A DNA stretch of 64,000 bases, from assembly GCA_021799355.1 (NCBI GenBank), contig JAJZAQ010000001.1, positions 89,448-153,447 of the forward strand, read 5' to 3'. How positions within the stretch are numbered: position 1 is the first letter of the stretch; the number at the start of each line of letters is the position of its first letter. The notes under the pieces were generated by a model. It was not told the DNA's origin. It was given only the letters and a program-made list of their open reading frames with translations, and did not search any database. Position numbers and translations under genes: made by a program. Origin of the DNA: Pseudomonadota bacterium (GTDB lineage: Bacteria > Pseudomonadota > Gammaproteobacteria > Burkholderiales > Burkholderiaceae_C). Shown here piece by piece: positions 1-10,341 of this stretch.

Positions 1-1
1 G

Positions 2-565
2 GGGTATCTGGCGCTGGCTCCCGATTTGTTCGTGCGGCAGGGCGACCCGATGGCCTACGGCAGCATTGCAGAAGTCATGACCCAGGTGATCGCCAAGGTG
101 CCAGACGCACAGGTGCTCGGCGATCTGGACGCCTGCAAGGACTGGGCGCTGGCGCATGGCGGACGCCCCGGGCATGTCGGCGTGATGGGATTTTGCTGGG
201 GTGGGCGCATCGTCTGGCTGTACTGCGCCCACGCCGCGGTGCAGGCGGGGGTGGCGTGGTACGGCAGGCTGACCGGCGCGACCACGGCGCTGACCCCGAA
301 AAATCCGCTCGACGTCGCGAAAGAGCTCAAGGCCCCCGTGTTGGGGCTGTACGGCGGGCAGGATCAGGGGATTTCGCAGGAATCCGTTGCGCAAATGCGC
401 CAGGCGCTGGCTGCAGGCGATTCGGCGGCGAAAGCGTCGCAGATCGTCGTTTACCCCGATGCCGGGCATGGCTTCCATGCCGATTACCGCGCGAGTTACA
501 ACGCCAAAGACGCACAGGACGGCTGGAGTCGCGCGTTGACTTGGCTGCAGCAACACCACGTGTGA
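2..565 (+). CDS. dienelactone hydrolase family protein (5' truncated by window edge)
   Basis: Open frame runs to the window edge (GYLALAPDLFVRQGDPM); GFCWGGR nucleophile motif, GxxD and DAGHGFHADYR catalytic-His region typical of DLH. Confidence 0.85.
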   Translation, partial: GYLALAPDLFVRQGDPMAYGSIAEVMTQVIAKVPDAQVLGDLDACKDWALAHGGRPGHVGVMGFCWGGRIVWLYCAHAAVQAGVAWYGRLTGATTALTPKNPLDVAKELKAPVLGLYGGQDQGISQESVAQMRQALAAGDSAAKASQIVVYPDAGHGFHADYRASYNAKDAQDGWSRALTWLQQHHV

Positions 566-647
566 ACGTCGCCCGCCGCCACCGGCGGGCTGCCTGCCGC
601 AGGTGGCCGTGGAGGTGATGGCAAGACGGGGACGCGCGGCCGTGGCG

Positions 648-1082
648 TCAGCGCACCACGAGCACCGGAAGTTTGGAGTGCGACAGCACGCGCGAGGTCT
701 GGCTGCCGAGCATCGCCGAGCCCAGCCCGCCGCGGCCGTGTGAGGCGATGACAATGGTGTCACAACCCTGTTTTTCGGCCACGGACAGCAGACCGCGCCA
801 GGCCTGTGCATCCTCCTCGACCACGGTGTCGCAGCTCAGGCCCGCGGCCTGCAGCTGATCCCGCATGCGCTGCAGCGCGGCTTGCGCCTGTTTGCGCACT
901 TCCTCCTGCCATTGATCCATCCCCACGGGCATGACTTCGATGGCGCCGATGTAGGGATACAGGTCGATCACCGAGGCGACGGTGATTTTGGCGCCAAACT
1001 TTTTCGCCAGTTCGACGGCGTACGGTACGGCTTTTTCCGCCAGCTCGGAACCATCGGTGGACAGCAGAAGGTGATTGAACAT
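648..1082 (-). CDS. universal stress protein (UspA family)
   Basis: N-term HLLLSTDGSELAEKAVPYAVELAK; C-term ASHGRGGLGSAMLGSQTSRVLSHSKLPVLVVR (ATP-binding GxxG-S motif). Confidence 0.93.
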   Translation of the reverse strand: MFNHLLLSTDGSELAEKAVPYAVELAKKFGAKITVASVIDLYPYIGAIEVMPVGMDQWQEEVRKQAQAALQRMRDQLQAAGLSCDTVVEEDAQAWRGLLSVAEKQGCDTIVIASHGRGGLGSAMLGSQTSRVLSHSKLPVLVVR

Positions 1083-1146
1083 GGGAGTGCTCCTGTGGTT
1101 GTGACATGCTCCGGGCGGCCCGTCACAGCGTCGCCCGGAACAGGAA

Positions 1147-1581
1147 TCAGCGCAGCACCAGGACCGGGATGGTCGAGTGTGTCAGCAGTTTTTGCGTCTC
1201 GCTGCCCAATAGCAGGGCCTGGACCCCGCGGCGGCCATGCGACGCGATGACGACCAGGTCGCAGCCGCGGTCTTTGGCCACGTCGAGCATCGCCTTCCAG
1301 GGGTGGATGTCCTCGGCGATGACCGACTCGTAGGTCACGCCGGCGCCGTTGCAGGCGTCCTGCAGCGGCTTGAGGGCGTCTTCGGCCAGCTTGGTGACGT
1401 GCACACGGTATTGATCGGCGGTGATCGGTACCGATTCAGCCAAGCCGGAATACGGGTAGGGGTCGGTGACGTTGAGCCCGACCAGTGTGGCGCCGCAGCT
1501 CTTGGCCAACGCCACGGCATGGGGAATCACCTTCGCAGCCGTCTCCGAGCCGTCGGTGGGAACGAGAATCTTTTTGTACAT
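1147..1581 (-). CDS. universal stress protein (UspA family)
   Basis: MYKKILVPTDGSETAAKVIPHAVALAK ... ASHGRRGVQALLLGSETQKLLTHSTIPVLVLR; ATG at 1581 preferred over the longer ORF start. Confidence 0.93.
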   Translation of the reverse strand: MYKKILVPTDGSETAAKVIPHAVALAKSCGATLVGLNVTDPYPYSGLAESVPITADQYRVHVTKLAEDALKPLQDACNGAGVTYESVIAEDIHPWKAMLDVAKDRGCDLVVIASHGRRGVQALLLGSETQKLLTHSTIPVLVLR

Positions 1582-1676
1582 GGCAATCTCCGTTTTGAGT
1601 GGGGAAGCTGATGAGGGCGGTCTTCGCACTATGCCGGCCGCCGTGGATATGCTGCTCCCGCAATGTATCGTCAGAC

Positions 1677-1690
1677 TTGTTGCAGATCAA
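1677..1690 (-). promoter_or_regulatory. FNR/ANR-box-like site upstream of the Usp pair
   Basis: TTGTTGCAGATCAA against TTGAT-N4-ATCAA: 9 of 10 conserved positions; about 100 nt upstream of the Usp start at 1581. Confidence 0.5.
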
Positions 1691-1769
1691 ATCAGCCGGG
1701 TTGCCGCCACTCCCACTGCCGTCTCATTCGCGCCTCAACCCCGCATTGGGGTGGCGACAAAGGCCGGTT

Positions 1770-2633
1770 TCAAGCCTTGCCAGGCACCGCTCCGGTTGCC
1801 ACCGGACGGCTGGGATCGGCGCACCACTCGCTCCACGATCCCGGATAGAGCAAGCCTCCATCCAGACCGGCATGCGCCAGCGCGAGCAGGTTGTGACAGC
1901 CGGTGACGCCCGAGCCGCAGTGGTGAATCACGTCGCGTGGATCCCAGTCTTCGAGCAGGGCGGTGTACTCGGTGCGGAGCTGTTGCGCGGATTTGAACGT
2001 GCCGTCAGGCAGCAGATTGGTCTGAAAAAAGCGGTTTTTTGCCCCCGGGATATGCCCAGCCACCGGGTCGCGGTCTTCGATTTCGCCGCTGTAACGCTCC
2101 GGGGCACGGGCGTCGACCACGAGGTGCTTGCCGGATTGCAGATTGTCGAGCACCCCGTGTGCCGATACCGTGCCGACCAGCGCCGGGCGGCGCTGAAAAT
2201 TTCCCCGCGCACGCTGCGGCGGCGCCGAGGTGTCGCGTGCGCCACCTGCCGCCATCCAGGCCTGCCAGCCGCCGTCGAGCACGGCCACCGCATCGTGCCC
2301 GAGCCAGCGGAGCATCCACCACAAGCGCGCGGCGAACGCACCGCCGCTGCGATCGTAGGCGACGACCTGCTGCTCCTGACGCAGACCGAGGTCGGCGAGG
2401 CGCCGGGCGAATGCATCGGCGTCGGGTAGGGGGTGGCGGCCATTGCGCCCGGTTGGCGACGCCGACAAGTCTTCGTCCAGATGGAGAAAAATCGCTCCGG
2501 GGATGTGCCCGGCAGCGTAGGCGTCACGTCCGGCCTGCGGGTTGGACAAGTCGTGCGAGCAGTCGACGATGAAGGCATCTGGCAACTGGCGCAGGGCGTC
2601 GGCCGAAATCAGCGTGGTGTAGCGGGCGGTCAT
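1770..2633 (-). CDS. sseA: sulfurtransferase with two rhodanese domains (3-mercaptopyruvate sulfurtransferase-like)
   Basis: VVAYDRSGGAFAARLWWMLRWLGHDAVAVLDGGWQAW and C-terminal active site HHCGSGVTGCHNLLAL; ATG at 2633. Confidence 0.88.
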   Translation of the reverse strand: MTARYTTLISADALRQLPDAFIVDCSHDLSNPQAGRDAYAAGHIPGAIFLHLDEDLSASPTGRNGRHPLPDADAFARRLADLGLRQEQQVVAYDRSGGAFAARLWWMLRWLGHDAVAVLDGGWQAWMAAGGARDTSAPPQRARGNFQRRPALVGTVSAHGVLDNLQSGKHLVVDARAPERYSGEIEDRDPVAGHIPGAKNRFFQTNLLPDGTFKSAQQLRTEYTALLEDWDPRDVIHHCGSGVTGCHNLLALAHAGLDGGLLYPGSWSEWCADPSRPVATGAVPGKA

Positions 2634-2659
2634 GGTCAGCGGCGCGGGGTGGTCAAAGC

Positions 2660-3766
2660 TCAGGCCGGAACCTGCAGCTTGTTGCGGTACCACGCATGGA
2701 AGTGGCGCATGCCATCTTCCATCGGGGACTGGTAGGGGCCGTGCTGATCGTCGCCGCGCTCCATCAAGGCTTTGCGCCCGGCATCCATGCGCTCGGCGAT
2801 TTCGTCGTCCTCGGCACAGGTTTCCATGTACGCCGCGCGCTCGGCCATGATGAATTCCCGCTCGAACGCAGCGATCTCCTCCGGGTAGAAAAATTCGACC
2901 ATGTTCAGCGTTTTTTGCGGCTCCAGCGGGAACAGCGTGGAAATCACCAGGACGTGCGGGTACCACTCCAGCATGATGTTGGGGTAGAGCGTCAGCCAGA
3001 TGGCGCCGTGCTCGGGCAACTGTTTGTCCGAGCGGAAATTCAGCACCGCCTGATGCCATTTGCTGTAGACCGCGCTACCCGGGTGCTGCAGGCCCTCGTA
3101 CACGCCCACCGTCTGCACGCTCCACTCCGGGGCGAACTGCCATTGCAGCACGCTGCAATCGACGAACTTGCCCAGTCCCGGGTGGAACGGGACGACGTGA
3201 TAGTCCTCGAGATACACCTCGATGAACGTCTTCCAGTTGTAATTGCAGATGTGCATTTCGGTGTGGTCGTGGACGAAACCGGTGAAGTCGAACTCTTTGA
3301 GCACCGAGAGCTGCTCCATGGTCTGCGCCACGGGATAGCCGTTGTCCTCGAACAGCATGCCGTTCCAGCGCTGCAACGGGTAGCTTTGCAGATGCAGGCA
3401 GGGGTCCTGCTCGAAATGCGGGGCGCCGACGAGCTGGCCGTCCAGACCGTAGGTCCAGCGGTGCAGCGGGCAGACGATGTTTTTGCCCGTGCTGCCCATG
3501 CCGCGCAGCATCACCGCCTGACGGTGGCGGCAGACGTTGGACAGCAACTGGATGCCGTCGTTGGTATGCACCAGGGCGCGGCCTTCGCCCTCCTGCGCCA
3601 GTGCGGCGTAGTCGCCGATTTTGGGTACCGTCAGTTCATGTCCGATGTAGCGTGGGCCGGAACGGAAAATCTGTTCGAGTTCGAGTTTGAACAGATCTTG
3701 GTCGAAATAGGTGGAAACCGGCAACTGCAGATGGTCTTGCGACAAGCGGATGCTCAGATCGGACAT
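2660..3766 (-). CDS. Rieske-type aromatic ring-hydroxylating oxygenase, alpha subunit
   Basis: Rieske motif CRHRQAVMLRGMGSTGKNIVCPLHRWTYGLDG followed by a ring-hydroxylating catalytic domain (NWKTFIEVYLEDYHVVPFHP). Confidence 0.88.
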   Translation of the reverse strand: MSDLSIRLSQDHLQLPVSTYFDQDLFKLELEQIFRSGPRYIGHELTVPKIGDYAALAQEGEGRALVHTNDGIQLLSNVCRHRQAVMLRGMGSTGKNIVCPLHRWTYGLDGQLVGAPHFEQDPCLHLQSYPLQRWNGMLFEDNGYPVAQTMEQLSVLKEFDFTGFVHDHTEMHICNYNWKTFIEVYLEDYHVVPFHPGLGKFVDCSVLQWQFAPEWSVQTVGVYEGLQHPGSAVYSKWHQAVLNFRSDKQLPEHGAIWLTLYPNIMLEWYPHVLVISTLFPLEPQKTLNMVEFFYPEEIAAFEREFIMAERAAYMETCAEDDEIAERMDAGRKALMERGDDQHGPYQSPMEDGMRHFHAWYRNKLQVPA

Positions 3767-3922
3767 GATGGGGGCACACCTCCAGAAGAATAGAAAAGGG
3801 GAAAAGCCGGCCGATTGTAGAACCCCGGCAGCCAGGCGGATCATTGCTCCAGCCTAAAATCAGCAACATTTTCCGACGGCGGCCCTGCGGGTGCGCAGCA
3901 GCCGCCAACCGGTGTCACGCTC

Positions 3923-4192
3923 ATGCCTTCTGCCAAACATTCCCGCCAAGCCGAGACGGCTCCCGCCAGCTATGAACAGGCCGTGGCCGAGCTCGAACAG
4001 ATCGTGCAGGCGATGGAGACGGGGCAGCTCAGCCTCGACGACACCCTGGCGGCGTACAAACGGGGCAATCTGCTGCTGAACTACTGCCGTGGCAAACTCC
4101 AGGCGGTGGAGCAGCAGGTGCAGGTGCTCGACAGCGCACAGCAACTCCAACCCTTGCCGGCCCATTTCGAGGCGCAGACCGATGGTGACTGA
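3923..4192 (+). CDS. xseB: exodeoxyribonuclease VII small subunit
   Basis: SYEQAVAELEQIVQAMETGQLSLDDTLAAYKRGNLLLNYCRGKLQAVEQQVQ; directly upstream of ispA. Confidence 0.95.
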   Translation: MPSAKHSRQAETAPASYEQAVAELEQIVQAMETGQLSLDDTLAAYKRGNLLLNYCRGKLQAVEQQVQVLDSAQQLQPLPAHFEAQTDGD

Positions 4193-5135
4193 AACCGCAT
4201 CGCCTCTGGCGACGGCGCCGGCCGATCTGCCGTTCGATGCCTGGATGCGCCAGCACCAGGAGCGGGCGCAGAGCCTCATCGCCCGTTTCGTGCCGCAGGC
4301 GCATCCGCTGGTGCCGAGCCTGCACGAGGCGATGCATTACGCCGCCGCGCTCGGCGGCAAGCGCGTGCGTCCCCTGCTCGTCTGGGCAGCGGGCGAGTGC
4401 GTGCAGGCCGACGGCGAAGCCCTCGACCGCGCCGCCTGTGCCGTCGAGCTGGTTCATGCCTACTCGCTGGTGCACGACGATCTGCCCTGCATGGACGATG
4501 ACGTGCTGCGCCGTGGTCAGCCGACGACCCACGTGCGCTTTGGCCAGGCATTGGCGTTGCTCGCCGGGGACGCCTTGCAGGCGTTGGCCTACGAGGTGCT
4601 CACCCCGGAAGACGAGGGCATGGCTGCAGCGCTGCAGGCCAGACTGTGCGCCCTGCTTGCCCGCGCTTCGGGCGCCGAGGGGATGGCCGGGGGCCAGACG
4701 CTGGACATTCTCGCCACCGGTCGGGCCATCGGTGCCGACGATCTGATGCAGATGCACAGCCGCAAAACCGGCGCTCTGCTCAAAGCCAGTGTGCTCATGG
4801 GCGCGGCCTGCGGCAAGGTCGAGGCGGCGCAGCAGCCGGTGGTCTGGGCGGCGCTGCAGGCTTACGGGGATGCCGTCGGCCTGGCCTTCCAGGTGGTCGA
4901 CGACATTCTGGACGTCACCGCCGACTCGGCGACGCTGGGCAAGACCGCGGGCAAGGATGCGCAGCAAAACAAATCCACTTACGTCTCGATTCTGGGACTG
5001 GATGCCGCTGGGGCGCTGGCGCGGCGGCTGCGCGACCAGGCGCAGGCGGCACTCGATACCCTGCCGGTGGCGCAACGCGCGTCGAGCCGGCGCTTGCGCG
5101 AACTGGCCGATCTGATCGTGCTGCGCGGGCACTGA
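4182..5135 (+). CDS. ispA: farnesyl/geranyl diphosphate synthase
   Basis: GGKRVRPLLVWAAGE, DDLPCMDDD and DDILD motifs; start overlaps the xseB stop. Confidence 0.95.
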   Translation: MVTETASPLATAPADLPFDAWMRQHQERAQSLIARFVPQAHPLVPSLHEAMHYAAALGGKRVRPLLVWAAGECVQADGEALDRAACAVELVHAYSLVHDDLPCMDDDVLRRGQPTTHVRFGQALALLAGDALQALAYEVLTPEDEGMAAALQARLCALLARASGAEGMAGGQTLDILATGRAIGADDLMQMHSRKTGALLKASVLMGAACGKVEAAQQPVVWAALQAYGDAVGLAFQVVDDILDVTADSATLGKTAGKDAQQNKSTYVSILGLDAAGALARRLRDQAQAALDTLPVAQRASSRRLRELADLIVLRGH

Positions 5136-5163
5136 CGCTGCGCGGCACCCCACGGAGTCTGCT

Positions 5164-5661
5164 ATGACACGTTTTCCCCGGGCCGAAGCCGTGCGCACCG
5201 CCGCGCCGGCGCTGGCTGCCGCCACCGCCTGCGGCGCGCTCGGCGGCGCGTTGTGGCTGCAGCGCAAAGGATTTGCGCCGTGCCCGCTGTGCATTTTGCA
5301 GCGCATGGCCTACCTGGCGGTGCTGTCGTTTTCGCTATTGGCTGCCGGCCTGTTGCGCACGGGCTGGCGCCGCCTCGCGCTGGGACTGGCGATGCTGGCG
5401 GCGCTGCTCGGCCTGGGTGTCGCCGGGCGCCAGATCTGGCTGGTGTTGCATCCCGGACAGCTTTGCGGCCTGGACCCGTTGGCTGCGGTGATCAACCGCT
5501 GGAGCGTGACGCACTGGGCGCCGTGGATGTTCCGTGCCGATGGCCTGTGCGCCGACACACCGAGCGTTTTCGGTGTGGCACTGCCATTCTGGTCGGCGGC
5601 AGGGTTTGCCGTTGCTTGTGTCTTTTTGCTTGCTGCGGGGTGGCGCCGCAGTGGTTCCTGA
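5164..5661 (+). CDS. dsbB: disulfide bond formation protein B
   Basis: Four-TM protein with CPLCILQR redox pair (CxxC) and periplasmic Cys residues. Confidence 0.9.
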   Translation: MTRFPRAEAVRTAAPALAAATACGALGGALWLQRKGFAPCPLCILQRMAYLAVLSFSLLAAGLLRTGWRRLALGLAMLAALLGLGVAGRQIWLVLHPGQLCGLDPLAAVINRWSVTHWAPWMFRADGLCADTPSVFGVALPFWSAAGFAVACVFLLAAGWRRSGS

Positions 5662-5671
5662 TCGCCTGCCG

Positions 5672-7588
5672 ATGGTCACGACTGCCTTCCCTCTGTTGTC
5701 GCGTATTGCTTCTCCCGACGATGTGCGCGCGCTGGATCGGGCGCATCTGCGCCAGCTCGCCGTCGAATTACGCGAGTTCATCGTGCAGTCGGTGTCGCGC
5801 ACCGGCGGGCATCTGTCGTCCAACCTCGGCACGGTGGAACTCACCATCGCGCTGCATGCCGTGTTCAACACCCCGGAAGACCGGCTGGTGTGGGACGTCG
5901 GCCACCAGACCTACGCCCACAAAATCCTCACCGGGCGGCGCGAGGCCATGCGCGGGCTGCGGCAAAAAGGCGGCATTTCCGGCTTTCCGCGGCGCGAGGA
6001 GTCGCCATACGACACCTTTGGCACGGCGCATTCATCCACCTCGATTTCCGCCGCGCTGGGCATGGCGCTGGCGGCGCAGCGCAAGGGCGAGAAACGCCGG
6101 GTGGTGGCCGTCATCGGCGACGGCGCGCTCACCGGGGGCATGGCGTTCGAGGCGCTGAACAACGCCGGGGTGCACCCCGAGGCCGATCTGCTCATCGTGC
6201 TCAACGACAACGACATGTCGATCTCGCCACCGGTGGGCGCGCTCAACCGCCACCTCACCAGCCTGCTGTCGGGCAGTCTGTTCACCGCCGCGCGCAGCAC
6301 CGCCAAGCAGGTGCTCAGCGCCGCGCCGCCGCTGCTCGGGCTGGCGCGGCGGCTGGAGGAATACGCCAAGGGCCTGGTCGCCCCGTCGCCGTTGTTCGAG
6401 GAACTCGGGGTCAAGTATTTCGGCCCGATCGACGGCCACGACCTCGATGCACTCATTCCTGCTTTGCAAAACTTGCGTGACCTGCACGGCCCGGTACTGC
6501 TGCACGTCGTCACCAAAAAGGGCCAGGGCTACAAACTCGCCGAGGCCGACCCGGTGGCCTACCACGGCCCCGGCAAGTTCGACCCGGCCGTCGGCCTGGC
6601 GCCGAGCGCACCGGGGAAAAAGCCGACGTTCACCCAGGTGTTCGGCCAATGGCTGTGCGACATGGCGCAGGCCGACGCGCGGCTGGTGGGCATCACCCCG
6701 GCGATGCGCGAGGGGTCGGGGCTGGTCGAGTTTGCCGAGCGCTTTCCGCAGCGGTATTTCGACGTCGGCATCGCCGAGCAGCATGCCGTGACTTTCGCCG
6801 CCGGGTTGGCGTGCGAGGGGATGAAGCCGGTGGTGGCCATCTATTCCACGTTTTTGCAGCGCGCCTACGACCAGGTCATCCACGATGTGGCGATCCAGAA
6901 CCTGCCGGTGCTGTTCGCCGTGGACCGCGCCGGCATCGTCGGCGCCGACGGGGCGACGCACACCGGCGCGTTCGACATCGCCTTCCTGCGCTGCGTGCCC
7001 AACGTGGCCGTGCTGACCCCGGCTGACGAAGCCGAATGCCGCCGCGCGCTGACGACGGGGTTCCGCCACCCCGGCCCGGTGGCGGTGCGCTACCCGCGGG
7101 GCAGCGGTGTAGGTGTGGCGGTCGAGCGCGATCTGGATGAGCTGCCCTGGGGGCAGGCGCAGCCCCGCCGCGCCTGCGGTGCGCCTGTCGGGCGGCGTAT
7201 CGCCATCCTCGCCTTCGGCCCGGTGCTTTACGCCGTGTTGCGCGCGGCGGAGGAATTCGACGCCAGCGTGATCAATATGCGCTTTGTCAAACCGCTGGAC
7301 ACCGCTGCCTTGCTGGCCGCAGCGCGCAGCCACGACGCGTTGGTCACGGTCGAGGAAGGGGTCGTGGCAGGCGGCGCAGGCAGCGCCTGCCTGGAGGCCT
7401 TGCAAGCCGCGGGGGTGCAGATACCGGTGCTGACGCTGGGCTTGCCCGATGCCTGGATCGAACACGGCGACCCGGCGCAGATCGCCGCCGATCTCGGCCT
7501 GGACAGCGCCGGTATCGCCGCGGCGATCCGGCGTCGCTTTGCCACGCTGCTTGCTCCCGGTGCGCTCAAACGCGCGGCCAACGACTGA
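5672..7588 (+). CDS. dxs: 1-deoxy-D-xylulose-5-phosphate synthase
   Basis: [34 protein letters not shown] motif, [20 protein letters not shown] at 5672 inside the longer ORF. Confidence 0.97.
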   Translation: MVTTAFPLLSRIASPDDVRALDRAHLRQLAVELREFIVQSVSRTGGHLSSNLGTVELTIALHAVFNTPEDRLVWDVGHQTYAHKILTGRREAMRGLRQKGGISGFPRREESPYDTFGTAHSSTSISAALGMALAAQRKGEKRRVVAVIGDGALTGGMAFEALNNAGVHPEADLLIVLNDNDMSISPPVGALNRHLTSLLSGSLFTAARSTAKQVLSAAPPLLGLARRLEEYAKGLVAPSPLFEELGVKYFGPIDGHDLDALIPALQNLRDLHGPVLLHVVTKKGQGYKLAEADPVAYHGPGKFDPAVGLAPSAPGKKPTFTQVFGQWLCDMAQADARLVGITPAMREGSGLVEFAERFPQRYFDVGIAEQHAVTFAAGLACEGMKPVVAIYSTFLQRAYDQVIHDVAIQNLPVLFAVDRAGIVGADGATHTGAFDIAFLRCVPNVAVLTPADEAECRRALTTGFRHPGPVAVRYPRGSGVGVAVERDLDELPWGQAQPRRACGAPVGRRIAILAFGPVLYAVLRAAEEFDASVINMRFVKPLDTAALLAAARSHDALVTVEEGVVAGGAGSACLEALQAAGVQIPVLTLGLPDAWIEHGDPAQIAADLGLDSAGIAAAIRRRFATLLAPGALKRAAND

Positions 7589-7601
7589 GCGGCTACGGCG
7601 C

Positions 7602-8564
7602 TCACGACGCTGTTTTCGCCCCCAGACATTGACTCAGGTTGCGGGCCAGGCCACGCAGCAACTGCTCGTAACCCGCCAAGCCCAGCGGGCCTTTGGCACC
7701 GAGCGGATCGAGCGTGCCCAGGCGCGCCGAGGTGCCTTCGACCAGGGTGTGCACCAGCCGCGGCTCGAACTGCGGCTCGCTGAACACGCACACCGCGCCG
7801 AGCGACCGAATTTTGTCCCGCATCTGGCTCACACGGCGGGCATTGGCCATCGCTTCAGGAGTGACCAGGATCGAGCCGACGGCGTGCAGGCCGTAGGCAT
7901 GTTCGAAATACTGGTACGCATCGTGAAACACGATGAACGGCTTGTCGCGCACCGGCGCCAGCTCGGCGACGAGTTCGGCGTTGAGTGCATCCAGGCGCTG
8001 CACCGCGCGCTGCGCGTTGCTCTGGTACTGCTGCGCGTGCGCCGGATCGACCGCCGCCAGCGTTTGTGCGGCAGCGCGCAGGATGGTTTTGGCATTGTCT
8101 GGAGACAGCCAGATATGACCATCGAAAGCACCCTGCAGTGCGGCCGCGCCGCTGGCTACGGCGCGCGGCGCCGGATGCCGCCGCTCCCAGTCCCCGCCGG
8201 TGCGCGGCGCCAGCAGGGTGATCCCGGGCAGGGTGGACAGCGTGACCACCCGGGTCGTCTGGGGAAGGGTCTGGACGATGCGCTGCAGCGCCGGTTCCAC
8301 CTGCGGGCCGATCCAGAACAGCACTTGCGCCTGCTCCGCAGCAGCGCGCTCGGACGGCTTGAAGGCGTAGGTGTGGGGCGAACTGCCGGGCGGGATGAGC
8401 ACCGTTGGCGAGCCTACTGCGGCCATGACGGCGGCAACGAGGTCGCCAACGGGTTTGATGCTCACGGCCACGCGCTGCGGGGTTTGCGCCTGGGCGGCCA
8501 GAGGGGCGAGGACGGCGGTCAGGGCGAGTCGGCGCAGCAAATGACGGCGGGTGACGGGCAGCAT
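7602..8564 (-). CDS. znuA: zinc ABC transporter substrate-binding protein
   Basis: Signal peptide; VSIKPVGDLVAAVMAAVG, GSSPHTYAFKPSE metal-binding His, divergent from znuC/znuB. Confidence 0.88.
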   Translation of the reverse strand: MLPVTRRHLLRRLALTAVLAPLAAQAQTPQRVAVSIKPVGDLVAAVMAAVGSPTVLIPPGSSPHTYAFKPSERAAAEQAQVLFWIGPQVEPALQRIVQTLPQTTRVVTLSTLPGITLLAPRTGGDWERRHPAPRAVASGAAALQGAFDGHIWLSPDNAKTILRAAAQTLAAVDPAHAQQYQSNAQRAVQRLDALNAELVAELAPVRDKPFIVFHDAYQYFEHAYGLHAVGSILVTPEAMANARRVSQMRDKIRSLGAVCVFSEPQFEPRLVHTLVEGTSARLGTLDPLGAKGPLGLAGYEQLLRGLARNLSQCLGAKTAS

Positions 8565-8583
8565 GGCAACACTCCGAAGAAAA

Positions 8584-8596
8584 GTTACAATATAAC
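8584..8596. promoter_or_regulatory. Zur-box-like palindrome in the znuA/znuC divergent promoter
   Basis: GTTACAATATAAC against GTTATA-N-TATAAC core: one mismatch; lies in the only AT-rich stretch between the divergent genes. Confidence 0.75.
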
Positions 8597-8621
8597 AATC
8601 GAAACCAAAACATTCCAGGTC

Positions 8622-9431
8622 ATGACTTTTCTCGACGCGCCGGGTCGCCAGACAGGTCACGATGGCGCACAGGCGTTACTTCGCCTGGACGGCATCAGTC
8701 TGCAGCGCAACGGCGCGCTGCTGCTCGATGCGGTGAGCCTGCAGATTTTTCCGCGCCAGATCGTAACCCTCATCGGCCCCAACGGCGCCGGCAAGACGAC
8801 ACTGGTGCGCGTGTTGCTTCGCCTGCTGCAGCCTGACAGCGGCAGCGTCTGGCAGCGTGACGGACTGGTGATCGGCTACGTGCCGCAGCGCTTTTCCCCT
8901 CCGGCCAACCTGCCGCTGGACGTGGACGGATTTTTGCGGTTGGCCGGACGCAGCACGCCGCAGCAGCGGCAGCAAGCGCTGGCTGAAATCGGCGTGGCGC
9001 ATTTGCGCCATCGGCCGCTGCGTACCTTGTCCGGCGGCGAGATGCAGCGCGTGCTGCTGGCGCGTGCGCTGCTGCGCCGTCCCGCGCTGCTGGTGCTCGA
9101 CGAGCCGGCGCAAGGCTTGGACGTGCACGGTCAGCAGGAGCTGTACGCGCTGATCCGGCGCCTGCGCGATGACACGGGCTGCGCCGTGTTGATGGTTTCG
9201 CACGACTTGCACCTGGTGATGGCGGCGACCGACCAGGTCGTCTGTCTGGAGCGCCATATTTGCTGTGTCGGCAGGCCGCAGGACGTCAGCGCGCATCCCG
9301 ACTACCTGCGCCTGTTCGGCGCGGACGTTGCCGGCATGGCACCGTACCGGCATGAACACCGCGACCCCATGCACGATGTCCACGGCGACGTCGTGCCACG
9401 GGCGCAGCCACGGCACGGGGAGCGGGCATGA
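8622..9431 (+). CDS. znuC: zinc ABC transporter ATP-binding protein
   Basis: Walker [10 protein letters not shown], signature [27 protein letters not shown]; His-rich C-terminus; ATG 8622. Confidence 0.92.
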   Translation: MTFLDAPGRQTGHDGAQALLRLDGISLQRNGALLLDAVSLQIFPRQIVTLIGPNGAGKTTLVRVLLRLLQPDSGSVWQRDGLVIGYVPQRFSPPANLPLDVDGFLRLAGRSTPQQRQQALAEIGVAHLRHRPLRTLSGGEMQRVLLARALLRRPALLVLDEPAQGLDVHGQQELYALIRRLRDDTGCAVLMVSHDLHLVMAATDQVVCLERHICCVGRPQDVSAHPDYLRLFGADVAGMAPYRHEHRDPMHDVHGDVVPRAQPRHGERA

Positions 9432-10225
9432 ACGCGCTGCTGCCCGATTTCGTCTGGCGTGCGCTGCTCGGAGGCGCCGGGGTGGCGCTGCTGGCCGGGC
9501 CGCTGGGGTGTTTCGTCGTCTGGCGCCGCATGGCGTATTTCGGCGAGACGCTGACGCATGCGGCGTTCCTCGGTGTCGGTCTCGGGCTGCTGCTGCATCT
9601 GAACCCGCTGTGGGGCGTGCTCGGTGTGAGCCTGCTGATCGCCGCGCTGCTGGCGCGCCGCGACCCGGCAGACGGCCTGGCCGAGGATACCCTGCTGGGC
9701 CTGCTCGCCCACGCCAGTCTGGCGCTCGGCTTGGTGCTGCTGGCGTTCATGGAGGATGTGCGCGTCGACTTGTTCTCGTATCTTTTCGGCGACATCCTGG
9801 CGCTGCGCGGTGCCGACCTGGTCTGGATTGCCTTGCTCGACCTGGCCGGTCTCGCACTGCTGGGCTGGCTGTGGCACGGTCTGCTGGCGCTGACGGTGCA
9901 CGAGGAACTCGCCGCCGTCGAAGGGCGCAGGGTGCAGGCGCTGCGGCTGGCGTTCATGCTGCTGCTGGCCGTCTTCGTCGCGCTGGCGATGAAGCTGGTG
10001 GGTATTTTGCTGACGGTGTCGATGCTCATCATCCCGGCCGCAGCGGCACGGCGGCTGGCGCGCACCCCGGTGCAAATGGCCGTCGGCGCTGCGTGCATCG
10101 GTGTGCTGTCGGTGCTGCTCGGACTGCTGGCGTCGATGCACTCGGACCTTCCCTCCGGCCCGGCAATGGTGGTGGCCGCGTCGGTGCTGTTTTTGCTGCT
10201 GCGCGTGGTTCCGGCGCGCGGTTGA
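9428..10225 (+). CDS. znuB: zinc ABC transporter permease
   Basis: Multi-TM protein ([29 protein letters not shown]) overlapping the znuC stop. Confidence 0.92.
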   Translation: MNALLPDFVWRALLGGAGVALLAGPLGCFVVWRRMAYFGETLTHAAFLGVGLGLLLHLNPLWGVLGVSLLIAALLARRDPADGLAEDTLLGLLAHASLALGLVLLAFMEDVRVDLFSYLFGDILALRGADLVWIALLDLAGLALLGWLWHGLLALTVHEELAAVEGRRVQALRLAFMLLLAVFVALAMKLVGILLTVSMLIIPAAAARRLARTPVQMAVGAACIGVLSVLLGLLASMHSDLPSGPAMVVAASVLFLLLRVVPARG

Positions 10226-10341
10226 CGCGGATCAATTCCGCAAGTCCGGCATGGATCTGCGTCCTCCCGGATAATGGCGTCACTGTTCCAACAATGCCCC
10301 GGGACGGTGGCGCTGCGGCGCGCCGCCACACCCGTCACCTC

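Noticed and set aside
6032-7465. 477-aa minus-strand ORF opposite dxs
   Set aside because: Shadow ORF with no recognisable domain.
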